Below the pieces are notes generated by a model that saw nothing but the letters and a program-made list of their open reading frames with translations, ran no database searches and was not told where the DNA came from. The translations under genes were made by a program, and so were the position numbers. Positions 22,025 to 29,384 of a DNA stretch of 30,952 bases are shown piece by piece. The first letter of the stretch is position 1; every line of letters starts with the position of its first letter. Where the stretch lies: contig CAYFPJ010000016.1 of the NCBI GenBank assembly GCA_964344965.1, forward strand, positions 1 to 30,952. Reading direction: 5' to 3'. This DNA comes from UM-FILTER-37-12 sp964344965. Lineage in GTDB: Bacteria > Patescibacteriota > Patescibacteriia > Magasanikbacterales > UBA922.

Positions 22025-22309
22025 TAACATACGAATTACGAATATTTCGAATGTACGAATAGCGGTTAAGTTACTATATGTAATTTTGTAAATCTTTAAG
22101 CGGTTTTATTCCTCGATGCTTGCATCGAAAAAGTGAAAACTAACATTGGTTGAAATAAGATTTTCTGCCAATACCCCGCAGCTTGCTGCGGGGATGGCCC
22201 GATGAAGTCTTACTTAAACCAAATTTACTTTTATTAATATTCCGGGAACAATATTCGAACATTCCTGCCTGCCGGCAGGCATGGCGTACCATTCGTAATT
22301 CGAATGTTA
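22025..22309 (+). repeat. Nested inverted repeats filling the atpF-atpH gap (possible structured RNA)
   Basis: The 309-bp gap 22019-22327 has no gene. Outer arms 22025-22043 and 22291-22309 match at 18 of 19 positions. Inner arms 22146-22165 and 22204-22222 match at about 16 of 20 with one gap. Inside them lies CCCCGCAG-CTTG-CTGCGGGG (22174-22193). Further hairpins are TCGATG-CTTG-CATCGA (22113-22128) and the palindrome TGCCTGCCGGCAGGCA (22266-22281). The transcript could fold into a long branched structure ending 18 nt before atpH. It may also be a decayed relative of the gene-bearing elements downstream. Confidence 0.7.
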
Positions 22310-22327
22310 TCTAGACAAACATGATTT

Positions 22328-22714
22328 ATGAAAAAAACGTCCAACAAACAATTTGCAGAAAGTCTATACGAAGTTACACTTGGTTTGTCTGATGCTGATT
22401 TAGATTTGGTTTTGCAGAAGTTTGTGGAGTTGCTTGCTCGTCACAGAAGATTAAAACAGGCTGATCGCATAATTGCGGAATTTGAAAATATTGTGAAGAG
22501 AAAGAATGGTGTGGTCGGAATAGAGATTACATCAGCGAGAAAATTGGATGAGAAGACTTTAGAGAATATTAAAAATGTGTTCGGGGAAAAAGTAGAAGCC
22601 ATCCAAGACGTTGATGAAGATTTGATCGGTGGAATTAAAATTAGGATGGAAGATAAGATTTTGGATGGGAGTATAAAAACACAATTAAAAAATTTACAAC
22701 AATCATTGATATAA
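22328..22714 (+). CDS. atpH: ATP synthase F1 subunit delta (short form)
   Basis: Delta joins F1 to the b stalk. The 128-residue product is recognisable by its C-terminal half: VVGIEITSARKLDEKTLENIKNVFG and the signature DEDLIGGIKIRMEDKILDGSIKTQLKNL. The usual protein has about 175-185 residues; here the N-terminal helical bundle is only about 60 residues (SNKQFAESLYEVTLGL...), so two or three helices are missing or shortened. Position between atpF and atpA confirms the call. It starts 18 nt after the right arm of the atpF-atpH repeat. Confidence 0.88.
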   Translation: MKKTSNKQFAESLYEVTLGLSDADLDLVLQKFVELLARHRRLKQADRIIAEFENIVKRKNGVVGIEITSARKLDEKTLENIKNVFGEKVEAIQDVDEDLIGGIKIRMEDKILDGSIKTQLKNLQQSLI

Positions 22715-22715
22715 T

Positions 22716-22790
22716 TTATCTCTAAGTATCTCTACATATCTCTAAATATTTTAAAAGATAAAGAGATAGATAGAGATAGGTTGAGATACT
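22716..22790. repeat. Inverted repeat (ATCTCT words) between atpH and atpA
   Basis: The left side (22716-22748) has three TATCTCTA-type words and the right side (22752-22790) the complementary AGAGATAG-type words, centred on ATATTTTAAAAG. It pairs imperfectly and ends 22 nt before the atpA start. Same type as 20010-20086. Confidence 0.78.
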
Positions 22791-22812
22791 ATAATATAAT
22801 AATCAAATTACT

Positions 22813-24303
22813 ATGAGTACAAATCAAATAGTAACAGAACTAAAAAAACACATCAACGCTTTTGAAAAGACCGTTGAGGTAGAAGAGATCGGTACAGTGA
22901 TCGAAGTTGGTGATGGTATTGCTCGCATGAGTGGCCTCACCAAATGTCAGTATCAAGAGATGCTCGAATTTGGAGATGGGGTGATGGGTGTAGCTCTGAA
23001 CCTCGAAGAAGAGACTGTCGGTGCTATGATCCTTGGTGAATACAAAAGTATCAAGGAAGGCGACACAGTGAAACGTACCGGAAGAATTCTTTCTGTCCCA
23101 GTCGGTGAGCAGCTAGTTGGTCGTGTTGTGAATGCTCTTGGTCAAGCCATTGATGGTAAGGGAGACATTGCTTCCAAAGAATTTTATCCAGTAGAAAAGA
23201 TTGCTCCAGGAGTAATGACCCGTGAGCCAGTGCACGAGCCAGTCCAGACCGGTATCAAAGCAATTGATGCTATGATTCCGATTGGTCGTGGTCAGCGTGA
23301 GTTAATCATTGGTGACAGACAGACTGGTAAGACAGCCATTGCTATTGACGCCATCATCAACCAGAAAGGTCAAAATATGAAATGTGTCTATGTTGCTGTC
23401 GGTCAAAAAGAATCAAAAGTAGCTCGTATCGTCGCTAAGCTAGAAGAAGCTGGAGCTATGGAATACACCACTATTGTGGTCGCTGGCGCAAGCGATCCAG
23501 CAAGTATGTCATTCATTGCCCCTTATGCTGGAGTGTCTATTGCCGAGTACTTTGCTGACAAAGGTGAAGATGTGCTAGTAGTTTATGATGATTTAACCAA
23601 ACAAGCTTGGGCATATCGTGAAATCTCTCTACTCCTTCGTCGTCCACCAGGACGTGAGGCCTACCCAGGTGATGTATTTTACCTTCATTCTCGTCTTCTT
23701 GAGCGTGCTTGTAAATTGAATAAAGAAAATGGTGGCGGTTCGATTACAGCTTTGCCAATTATTGAAACCCAAGCAGGAGACGTGACAGCATACATCCCGA
23801 CCAATGTGATTTCCATTACAGACGGGCAGATTTTCCTTGAGACAGATCTCTTCTACAAGGGTATCCGCCCTGCTATCAGCGTTGGTTTGTCAGTATCCCG
23901 TGTAGGTGGAGCAGCTCAGATCAAGCCGATGAAAAAGGTGGCTGGTAAGATGAAACTAGCCATGGCCCAGTTTCGTGAACTAGAAGCCTTTGCTCAATTT
24001 GCCAGTGACCTCGATGCTGATACCAAGAAGCAAATTGATCTAGGGTACAGAATTACAGAACTGTTGAAGCAGACTCAATATTCACCCATGCAGGTAGAAG
24101 ACCAGGTGGTGGTTATTTACGCTGTGAATAATGGAGTGTTTGATGATGTGGAGGTAGAAAATGTGAAAGAGGTGGAAGCTAAGTTGGTTGACTTTATGAA
24201 CAATACCAAACGTGCTCTCTTAGATAAGATTAAGGCCGGGGAGTGGAATGAGAAGATTGAAGGAGATCTGAAGAGTGCTTGTGGGGAGTTTAAGAAGAGT
24301 TAA
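22813..24303 (+). CDS. atpA: ATP synthase F1 subunit alpha
   Basis: Alpha carries the non-catalytic nucleotide sites and the arginine finger. The 496-residue product has the Walker A GDRQTGKT (167-174), a Walker B region VLVVYDDLTKQAWAYRE, and GLSVSRVGGAAQ with the arginine finger. The length is normal (about 500). It is followed by 12 bp and then orf345, an unusual insertion before atpG. Confidence 0.97.
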   Translation: MSTNQIVTELKKHINAFEKTVEVEEIGTVIEVGDGIARMSGLTKCQYQEMLEFGDGVMGVALNLEEETVGAMILGEYKSIKEGDTVKRTGRILSVPVGEQLVGRVVNALGQAIDGKGDIASKEFYPVEKIAPGVMTREPVHEPVQTGIKAIDAMIPIGRGQRELIIGDRQTGKTAIAIDAIINQKGQNMKCVYVAVGQKESKVARIVAKLEEAGAMEYTTIVVAGASDPASMSFIAPYAGVSIAEYFADKGEDVLVVYDDLTKQAWAYREISLLLRRPPGREAYPGDVFYLHSRLLERACKLNKENGGGSITALPIIETQAGDVTAYIPTNVISITDGQIFLETDLFYKGIRPAISVGLSVSRVGGAAQIKPMKKVAGKMKLAMAQFRELEAFAQFASDLDADTKKQIDLGYRITELLKQTQYSPMQVEDQVVVIYAVNNGVFDDVEVENVKEVEAKLVDFMNNTKRALLDKIKAGEWNEKIEGDLKSACGEFKKS

Positions 24304-24324
24304 TTTACTGTTCAGGTGTATATT

Positions 24325-25362
24325 ATGAAAATAAGTACCCCACAATTTGTATTAATTATAGCAGTGGTGATTTTTGCTGGAATTCTTGGATTAGTTTTCT
24401 GGGCGACAGATGGTTTGCCAGATTCTGATCATATTCAGGTGATTGATGCAGATGAAGAATTGACTGAGAGAGAATTCACAGACTCCTATGTATCAGAGAT
24501 AATCAAAGACAAATCATCACACAAAGTTCTTACTGGAGACAAAAAGCAAGTGTTGCTCGATTGTCCTGATGCTCATAGCTTATACTCAAAAGAAGAATAT
24601 AAAGAAAAATATGCAGATACTTGGGAAGAGAAGAATTATTTCATGAATTTTGTTGAGAAAGACCAAGCAAAAAGAATAGATCTATATAAAGAGATACTCC
24701 CAGTATACCTCACTCCCAATCCGGATAAATTGACTCAGGAAGAATTTACAGACTTGGATGTTTGCCGAAATATTTCTGGAATAAAACCGCTTCGTGTTGT
24801 AGGTGATCAGCTTTTGTGGGGTTGGATTGAAAATTGTGGGACGAATCTTCGTGCCCTTAACGAACAGGAATCCTTAGAAGTAAAGGAGTGCATAAAAGTT
24901 GCAGATTTTCTAGATCAATTTGTAGAAGATGCAGTGGAACCAGAAAATATGTATGTAGTCAATTCCTCCGCAATAGATATGATAACAGATATTACGAAGT
25001 ATCAGGCTGTTACTGATAATGAATTTTCTACATACGACTCATGTCTACAATCAAAATTACATAATGACGCCACAACAGCCAAAAAATTGCTTCTCTTTGA
25101 AAGTGATCGCTTCAACGTAATTATCTATGCAACACCAAATGTAGAAAAATTTAATAACCAGCAATTTCATTCTTACGTAGATACCTGTGGTGAACTAGGG
25201 GCAAAGAGTCCTTTAGCAATTGTGGAAGGTTATCAGCTCTGGTGGTCACAGCTAGGATGTGGATTTGAGGTAGGAGAATTTTTTGGTAATGAGACAAAGG
25301 AATCAAAAGAATGTCAAAAAATTTCAGGAAAAGTATTAGAATTTCGAAAAAATAATTATTAA
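24325..25362 (+). CDS. Unknown exported, membrane-anchored Cys-rich protein (orf345) inside the atp operon
   Basis: I do not recognise this family. The 345-residue product has one N-terminal membrane helix (7-28) and a polar, acidic remainder predicted outside the cell. It has eight cysteines: C80, C147, C171, C189, C240, C288, C312, C330. Two internal repeats are clear, about 129-196 and 270-340, each with TPN, then cysteines spaced exactly 24 and 18 apart (147/171/189 and 288/312/330), PL..V..QL.W, CG and ES.E.KEC or KESKEC. A third, partial unit may surround C80 or C240. The start is the ATG at 24325 rather than the GTG at 24316. It lies 21 bp after atpA and 3 bp before atpG, so it is cotranscribed with ATP synthase. 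Confidence 0.75.
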   Translation: MKISTPQFVLIIAVVIFAGILGLVFWATDGLPDSDHIQVIDADEELTEREFTDSYVSEIIKDKSSHKVLTGDKKQVLLDCPDAHSLYSKEEYKEKYADTWEEKNYFMNFVEKDQAKRIDLYKEILPVYLTPNPDKLTQEEFTDLDVCRNISGIKPLRVVGDQLLWGWIENCGTNLRALNEQESLEVKECIKVADFLDQFVEDAVEPENMYVVNSSAIDMITDITKYQAVTDNEFSTYDSCLQSKLHNDATTAKKLLLFESDRFNVIIYATPNVEKFNNQQFHSYVDTCGELGAKSPLAIVEGYQLWWSQLGCGFEVGEFFGNETKESKECQKISGKVLEFRKNNY

Positions 25363-25365
25363 GTT

Positions 25366-26352
25366 ATGCCCGTAAACACTAAGACAATCAAACGCCGCAT
25401 CAAGTCTGTTGGTAATACAAAGAAGATTACTAAAGCGATGGAAATGGTCGCCGCAGCTAAGATGAGAAAGGCTGTAGAAGCGGCTCTCAATACCCGTACT
25501 TATGCTACGCTTGCTTGGGATTTGCTCGTGAAATTGTCCAAAGGACAAAAAGAAAAAATGCCTCTACTTGAGACTAGACAGGTAAAGAAATTGCTAGTAA
25601 TTTTGGTTACCTCCAACCGTGGTTTATGCGGAAGTTTCAATTCTAACATTATCAAAAAAGCTGCCAAAGAATTGCAAGATCCAACTAATATTAGTAAGCA
25701 TAGAAACCTGAACGGTGATATTGAATCAAGTAGTGAAATAGAAGTAGATGTTATTGGTGTTGGTAAGAAAGGGGCGGACTTTGCTAAGAAAACTGGCTAC
25801 AACCTAATCGCCTCATACAGTGATTTTTCAGACACACCTAGTCTTGATGATGTCATGCCAATCACCAAGATGGTTATTGCTGAATATGAAAAGAAAAATT
25901 ATGATAAGGTCGTGGTCGCTTATACAGATTACAAATCAGCTATTGCTCAGGTTGCCAAGTTGCGTCAGGTATTGCCGGTGAGTGAGTATGATCTGGAGAA
26001 GATGATTGGAGAGCTTGGTGACGACGAACGACGAACGACGAACGACGAACACCAAAATAATGATCGTCGATCGTCGATCGTCGATCGTGGGGAAGAGTAT
26101 CTGTTCGAGCCGAGCACTACGGAAGTGCTCAAGACAATCTTACCCCGCCTAGTAGAAACCCAGATTTTTCAGGCTTTGCTTGAGAGTAGTGCTAGTGAGC
26201 ATAGTGCGAGGATGATGGCAATGAAAAATGCCAGTGAAGCTGCCAGCGATATGATTGACGAATTAACCCTTTCATTCAATAAAGCGCGCCAAGCAGCAAT
26301 TACGCAAGAGATTGCTGAGATTGCTGGTGGGGCAGCGGCTCTCAACAATTAA
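25366..26352 (+). CDS. atpG: ATP synthase F1 subunit gamma, with a repeat-encoded insertion
   Basis: Gamma is the central rotor shaft. The 328-residue product starts TKTIKRRIKSVGNTKKITKAMEMVAAAKM and ends with ITQEIAEIAGGAAALNN, both family signatures; VTSNRGLCGSFN (81-92) is also typical. It is about 35-40 residues longer than usual. One extra stretch (about 218-243, DDERRTTNDEHQ...) is encoded by a heptamer inverted repeat; another polar stretch lies at 105-127. The frame is intact, so the insertion should form a surface loop. Its last codons overlap the left arm of the next inverted repeat. The start lies 3 bp after orf345. Confidence 0.95.
   Translation: MPVNTKTIKRRIKSVGNTKKITKAMEMVAAAKMRKAVEAALNTRTYATLAWDLLVKLSKGQKEKMPLLETRQVKKLLVILVTSNRGLCGSFNSNIIKKAAKELQDPTNISKHRNLNGDIESSSEIEVDVIGVGKKGADFAKKTGYNLIASYSDFSDTPSLDDVMPITKMVIAEYEKKNYDKVVVAYTDYKSAIAQVAKLRQVLPVSEYDLEKMIGELGDDERRTTNDEHQNNDRRSSIVDRGEEYLFEPSTTEVLKTILPRLVETQIFQALLESSASEHSARMMAMKNASEAASDMIDELTLSFNKARQAAITQEIAEIAGGAAALNN
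26020..26087. repeat. Heptamer inverted repeat in frame inside atpG
   Basis: The left arm (26020-26050) is four units of GACGAAC type, and the right arm (26062-26087) is more than three units of GATCGTC. The complement of GATCGTC is GACGATC, so the arms pair with one mismatch per heptamer. The 11-nt centre is ACCAAAATAAT. The words equal those of the S23 element at 28939-29378. Confidence 0.9.
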
Positions 26353-26415
26353 CAAGTAACATTTAACAATTAACAATTTTGAATTACAGATTTGTTAGTT
26401 GCTAATTGTTAATTG
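26346..26415. repeat. Inverted repeat (TTAACAA words) between atpG and atpD
   Basis: The arms 26346-26369 and 26392-26415 match at 20 of 24 positions as reverse complements. The left arm includes the atpG stop codon and the two final Asn codons. The right arm ends 14 nt before the atpD start. Confidence 0.82.
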
Positions 26416-26429
26416 ATAATTAAAGTTGT

Positions 26430-27803
26430 ATGTCAAAAAATATCGGAACAATCAGTCAAATCATCGGTGTAGTAGCCGACGTAGAATTCAAGGAGAACTT
26501 ACCAGAAATTTATTCTGCTCTCGAGACCAAGATGCCCAATGGTGAATCTTTGGTTCTCGAAGTCCAGCAGCACCTTGGAGGCAACATGGTGCGGACTATT
26601 GCCATGAGTACTACAGACGGACTAGAGCGTGGTGCCGAAGTCACAGACACTGGTAAGCCAATCTCTGTCCCAGTAGGACCAGAGACTCTTGGCCGTATGT
26701 ACAATGTGGTCGGGAAGAGTATTGATGGTAAAGGTGACTCCAAATCAAAGAAAATATATCCAATCCACAGACCAGCACCAAGTTTCAGTGAGCAGTCTAC
26801 AGAGTCAGAAGTGCTTGAGACCGGTATCAAGGTGATCGACTTGTTCTGCCCATTTTTGAAAGGTGGAAAAGTCGGACTATTTGGTGGTGCTGGTGTTGGT
26901 AAGACTGTCATTATCCAGGAATTGATCCGAAATATTGCTCAAGAGCATGGTGGATACTCAATGTTTGCCGGAGTTGGTGAGCGTACTCGTGAAGGAAATG
27001 ATCTTTATCGTGAGATGGAAGAGTCTGGAGTGCTCGACAAGACTGCTCTTGTCTTTGGGCAGATGAACGAACCTCCTGGGGCTCGTGCTCGCGTTGCTCT
27101 GACAGCTCTATCAATGGCTGAGTATTTCCGTGATGAAGAAGGAAAAGATCTACTACTGTTTGTCGACAACATTTTCCGTTTCACCCAAGCTGGTTCAGAG
27201 GTTTCAGCCTTGCTTGGTCGTATGCCATCAGCTGTCGGTTACCAACCAACTCTGGCAACAGAGATGGGAGCCTTGCAGGAGCGTATTACTTCTACCAACA
27301 AAGGGTCTATTACCTCTGTCCAAGCAGTTTACGTCCCAGCAGACGACTTGACAGACCCAGCCCCAGCGACAACATTTGCTCATCTTGATTCTACTGTTGT
27401 TTTGAACAGATCTCTGGCTGAACTTGGAATTTACCCAGCTGTAGATCCACTTGACTCTAGCTCTACCATTCTCGATCCAAATATTGTCGGTGAAGAACAC
27501 TACAATACCGCTCGTCAAGTCCAGCAAGTTCTTCAAAAATACAAAGACTTGCAAGACATCATTGCTATTCTTGGGATGGAAGAACTTAGTGACGAAGATA
27601 AGCAAACAGTATCTCGTGCTCGTAAGATTCAGAAATTCCTATCACAGCCATTCTTCGTCGCTGAACAGTTCACTGGTTCAGAAGGTCGCTATGTGAAGCT
27701 GGCTGATACTGTTCGAGGATTTAAGGAAATCTTGGAAGGTAAACATGATGATAAAGGTGAGCAAGCATTCTATATGAAGGGTGGGATTGATGAAGTCGCC
27801 TAA
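26430..27803 (+). CDS. atpD: ATP synthase F1 subunit beta
   Basis: Beta carries the catalytic sites. The 457-residue product has Walker A GGAGVGKT (152-159), GVGERTREGNDLYREM with the catalytic glutamate, Walker B LLLFVDNIFRFTQAG, and MEELSDEDKQTV, the equivalent of the DELSEED lever. The length is normal. It is followed after only 4 bp by the left arm of an S23 element instead of atpC. Confidence 0.97.
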   Translation: MSKNIGTISQIIGVVADVEFKENLPEIYSALETKMPNGESLVLEVQQHLGGNMVRTIAMSTTDGLERGAEVTDTGKPISVPVGPETLGRMYNVVGKSIDGKGDSKSKKIYPIHRPAPSFSEQSTESEVLETGIKVIDLFCPFLKGGKVGLFGGAGVGKTVIIQELIRNIAQEHGGYSMFAGVGERTREGNDLYREMEESGVLDKTALVFGQMNEPPGARARVALTALSMAEYFRDEEGKDLLLFVDNIFRFTQAGSEVSALLGRMPSAVGYQPTLATEMGALQERITSTNKGSITSVQAVYVPADDLTDPAPATTFAHLDSTVVLNRSLAELGIYPAVDPLDSSSTILDPNIVGEEHYNTARQVQQVLQKYKDLQDIIAILGMEELSDEDKQTVSRARKIQKFLSQPFFVAEQFTGSEGRYVKLADTVRGFKEILEGKHDDKGEQAFYMKGGIDEVA

Positions 27804-27807
27804 GCAC

Positions 27808-28239
27808 GATACAATATACATGGAATAAAATACAAAATTTATGGAGGGTAAATTTCATGACAAGTTGAAACAGAAAATTCATAAGTATGTTACGTATTGC
27901 TATAAGATTGTAGAAAAGTTTCCTAAGGATGAAAGATTTGGAGTCATATCACAGTTACGTCGAGCATCATTTTCAATAATGTTGAATTATGTAGAAGGGT
28001 ATGCAAGAAGAAGAGATAAAGTAAAGTTAAATTTTTATGAAATATCTCACGGATCATCACAAGAATGTAGGTATATAATTTATTTTGCATTCACACAAAA
28101 TTGGATAACAGATAAAGAATACAGAGAAGGGCTTAGCATGATTGATGAGATTGGAAAAATGCTTTGGAGTACCATTAATTTACTAGACAAAAAAATTAGT
28201 TCATAAAAATTTGTATATTAGTCCATGTATTTTGTATCT
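27808..28239 (+). mobile_element. Inverted-repeat unit enclosing a four-helix-bundle gene (element A)
   Basis: The arms 27808-27840 and 28208-28239 align as reverse complements with three mismatches and one 1-nt gap over 33 positions. They are made of ATACANN-type words. The enclosed gene starts on the base after the left arm (27841) and its stop codon ends one base before the right arm (28206). Nothing else lies within. The unit sits between atpD and the cyclophilin gene. The layout recalls 23S rRNA intervening sequences, where an S23-type gene sits in the loop of a long stem. Mobility is inference. Confidence 0.75.
27841..28206 (+). CDS. Four-helix-bundle (S23/IVS-type) protein
   Basis: The 121-residue product carries the S23 family pattern: KFPKDERFGVISQLRRAS (26-43), then EGYARR (52-57) and a Y-rich third helix (FYEISHGSSQECRYIIYF). 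S23 proteins were first found in intervening sequences of bacterial 23S rRNA and share their fold with the Avd proteins of diversity-generating retroelements; their function is unclear, with nucleic-acid binding suspected. The gene fills the loop of inverted repeat element A. ATGGAGGG at the start places a Shine-Dalgarno-like GGAGG after the start codon rather than before, as in the second S23 gene. Confidence 0.88.
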   Translation: MEGKFHDKLKQKIHKYVTYCYKIVEKFPKDERFGVISQLRRASFSIMLNYVEGYARRRDKVKLNFYEISHGSSQECRYIIYFAFTQNWITDKEYREGLSMIDEIGKMLWSTINLLDKKISS

Positions 28240-28252
28240 TAAATAAGATATT

Positions 28253-28951
28253 ATGAAGCAAGTATTATTTATTGTTGTGTTCTCAATAGTCGCTCTCGGA
28301 GCAGGATGTTCCGAACAAGAAATCCAAAGCAAGCCAGCGACTGGATCAGTGGAAACTCCAGATACCGCTATTGAGCTCAAAAAGCCTAATTCTAATACAG
28401 AAATAACTATGGAAAATTCTCAATTACCAACTGACTATCAAGATTTGGTCAGTCAGTACAACAGAGCAAAAATTAAGACTAACCAAGGTGATATCACTGT
28501 AGAATTTTATGGAGATGATTCCTCTGTAACAGTGAACAACTTTCTAAATCTAGCCCAGTCAGGATTTTACAACGGCACTAGATTTCATCGCATTATCAAA
28601 GACTTCATGATTCAGGGTGGAGATCCTAATAGTGCTGATGAAAATAAGAGATCTTTTTGGGGTATGGGTGATCCTGGGTACAAATTTGATGATGAATTCA
28701 ATGCTCATAAGTTGGTAAAAGGTAGTCTGGCGATGGCCAACTCTGGTCCCAATACCAATGGTTCCCAGTTTTTCATAGTCACTGCCGAAGAAACTCCATG
28801 GCTCGATGGTAAGCACACCAATTTTGGGTTTGTCGTAGAGGGTATGGATGTGGTAGAGAAACTTGGTAATCTAGAGACTCTGGATAGAGATGTTCCTGCT
28901 GAAGATGTGATTGTGGAGAGTATAGAATTGCAACCATCAACGAACAACTAA
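28253..28951 (+). CDS. Cyclophilin-type peptidyl-prolyl isomerase lipoprotein
   Basis: The 232-residue product is an exported proline isomerase that helps fold extracytoplasmic proteins. It has a signal peptide with lipobox LGAGC (15-19), a linker of about 50 residues, and a cyclophilin domain (about 72-228): FHRIIKDFMIQGGDP (111-125) with the catalytic arginine R113, GSLAMANSGPNTNGSQFFI (157-175) and the WLDGKHTNFGFV segment. The last residues, PSTNN, come from the left arm of element B, which contains the stop codon. The gene sits inside the ATP synthase operon between two S23 units. Confidence 0.93.
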   Translation: MKQVLFIVVFSIVALGAGCSEQEIQSKPATGSVETPDTAIELKKPNSNTEITMENSQLPTDYQDLVSQYNRAKIKTNQGDITVEFYGDDSSVTVNNFLNLAQSGFYNGTRFHRIIKDFMIQGGDPNSADENKRSFWGMGDPGYKFDDEFNAHKLVKGSLAMANSGPNTNGSQFFIVTAEETPWLDGKHTNFGFVVEGMDVVEKLGNLETLDRDVPAEDVIVESIELQPSTNN

Positions 28952-29378
28952 CGACGAACTTATAATGTTAATATGGAGGGAACAAAATATTACAAGAAAA
29001 ATGATTTAGCTTTTGAAAAAGCGGTTGAGCTCGCACATCTGGTCTATGATTTGCTGCCTAATTTTCCAAAAGAAGAAAAATACGGTATCTGTAATCAACT
29101 AAGGAGATCAGTGACATCAGTTCCGGCTAATATAACAGAAGGTTATGGTAGGAGAAAAGGAAAGATATTTTTGAACCATTTAGAGATTGCCTATGGGTCG
29201 CTAATGGAAGTAAAGTTTTTTCTATATTTTTCTTGTCAAAGAAAATACATATCCATATTTGATTATGAGAAATGTTGGAATGTCATTGATAGTACAGGAG
29301 CACTACTTTGGAAATCTATAACCAAATTAGAACAAAAAATTAAGAATAACGATCGTCGATAGTCGATCGTCGATAGTA
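28939..29378 (+). mobile_element. Inverted-repeat unit enclosing a second four-helix-bundle gene (element B)
   Basis: The left arm (28939-28959) is three heptamers, AACGAAC, AACTAAC, GACGAAC. The right arm (29351-29378) is four heptamers, GATCGTC and GATAGTC alternating, the last ending in A. In the paired register 16 of 21 positions match, and the one variant heptamer on the left (CTA) faces the one on the right (TAG), so the arms vary together. The S23 gene occupies the loop; its stop codon falls in the right arm. The left arm overlaps the stop of the cyclophilin gene, and the right arm ends 6 nt before atpC. Confidence 0.72.
28973..29362 (+). CDS. Four-helix-bundle (S23/IVS-type) protein, second copy
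   Basis: The 129-residue product shows NFPKEEKYGICNQLRRS (30-46), EGYGRR (56-61) and a helix with HLEIAYGSLMEVKFFLYF, matching the S23 family and the protein at 27841 in motif order. The two share the core motifs but little else, so they are not a recent duplication. Its last residues, NNDRR, are read from the right arm of element B; the same bases encode NNDRR in the atpG insertion. A TATAAT lies at 28961-28966, just before the ATG. The start again reads ATGGAGGG. Confidence 0.88.
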   Translation: MEGTKYYKKNDLAFEKAVELAHLVYDLLPNFPKEEKYGICNQLRRSVTSVPANITEGYGRRKGKIFLNHLEIAYGSLMEVKFFLYFSCQRKYISIFDYEKCWNVIDSTGALLWKSITKLEQKIKNNDRR

Positions 29379-29384
29379 GAAAAT

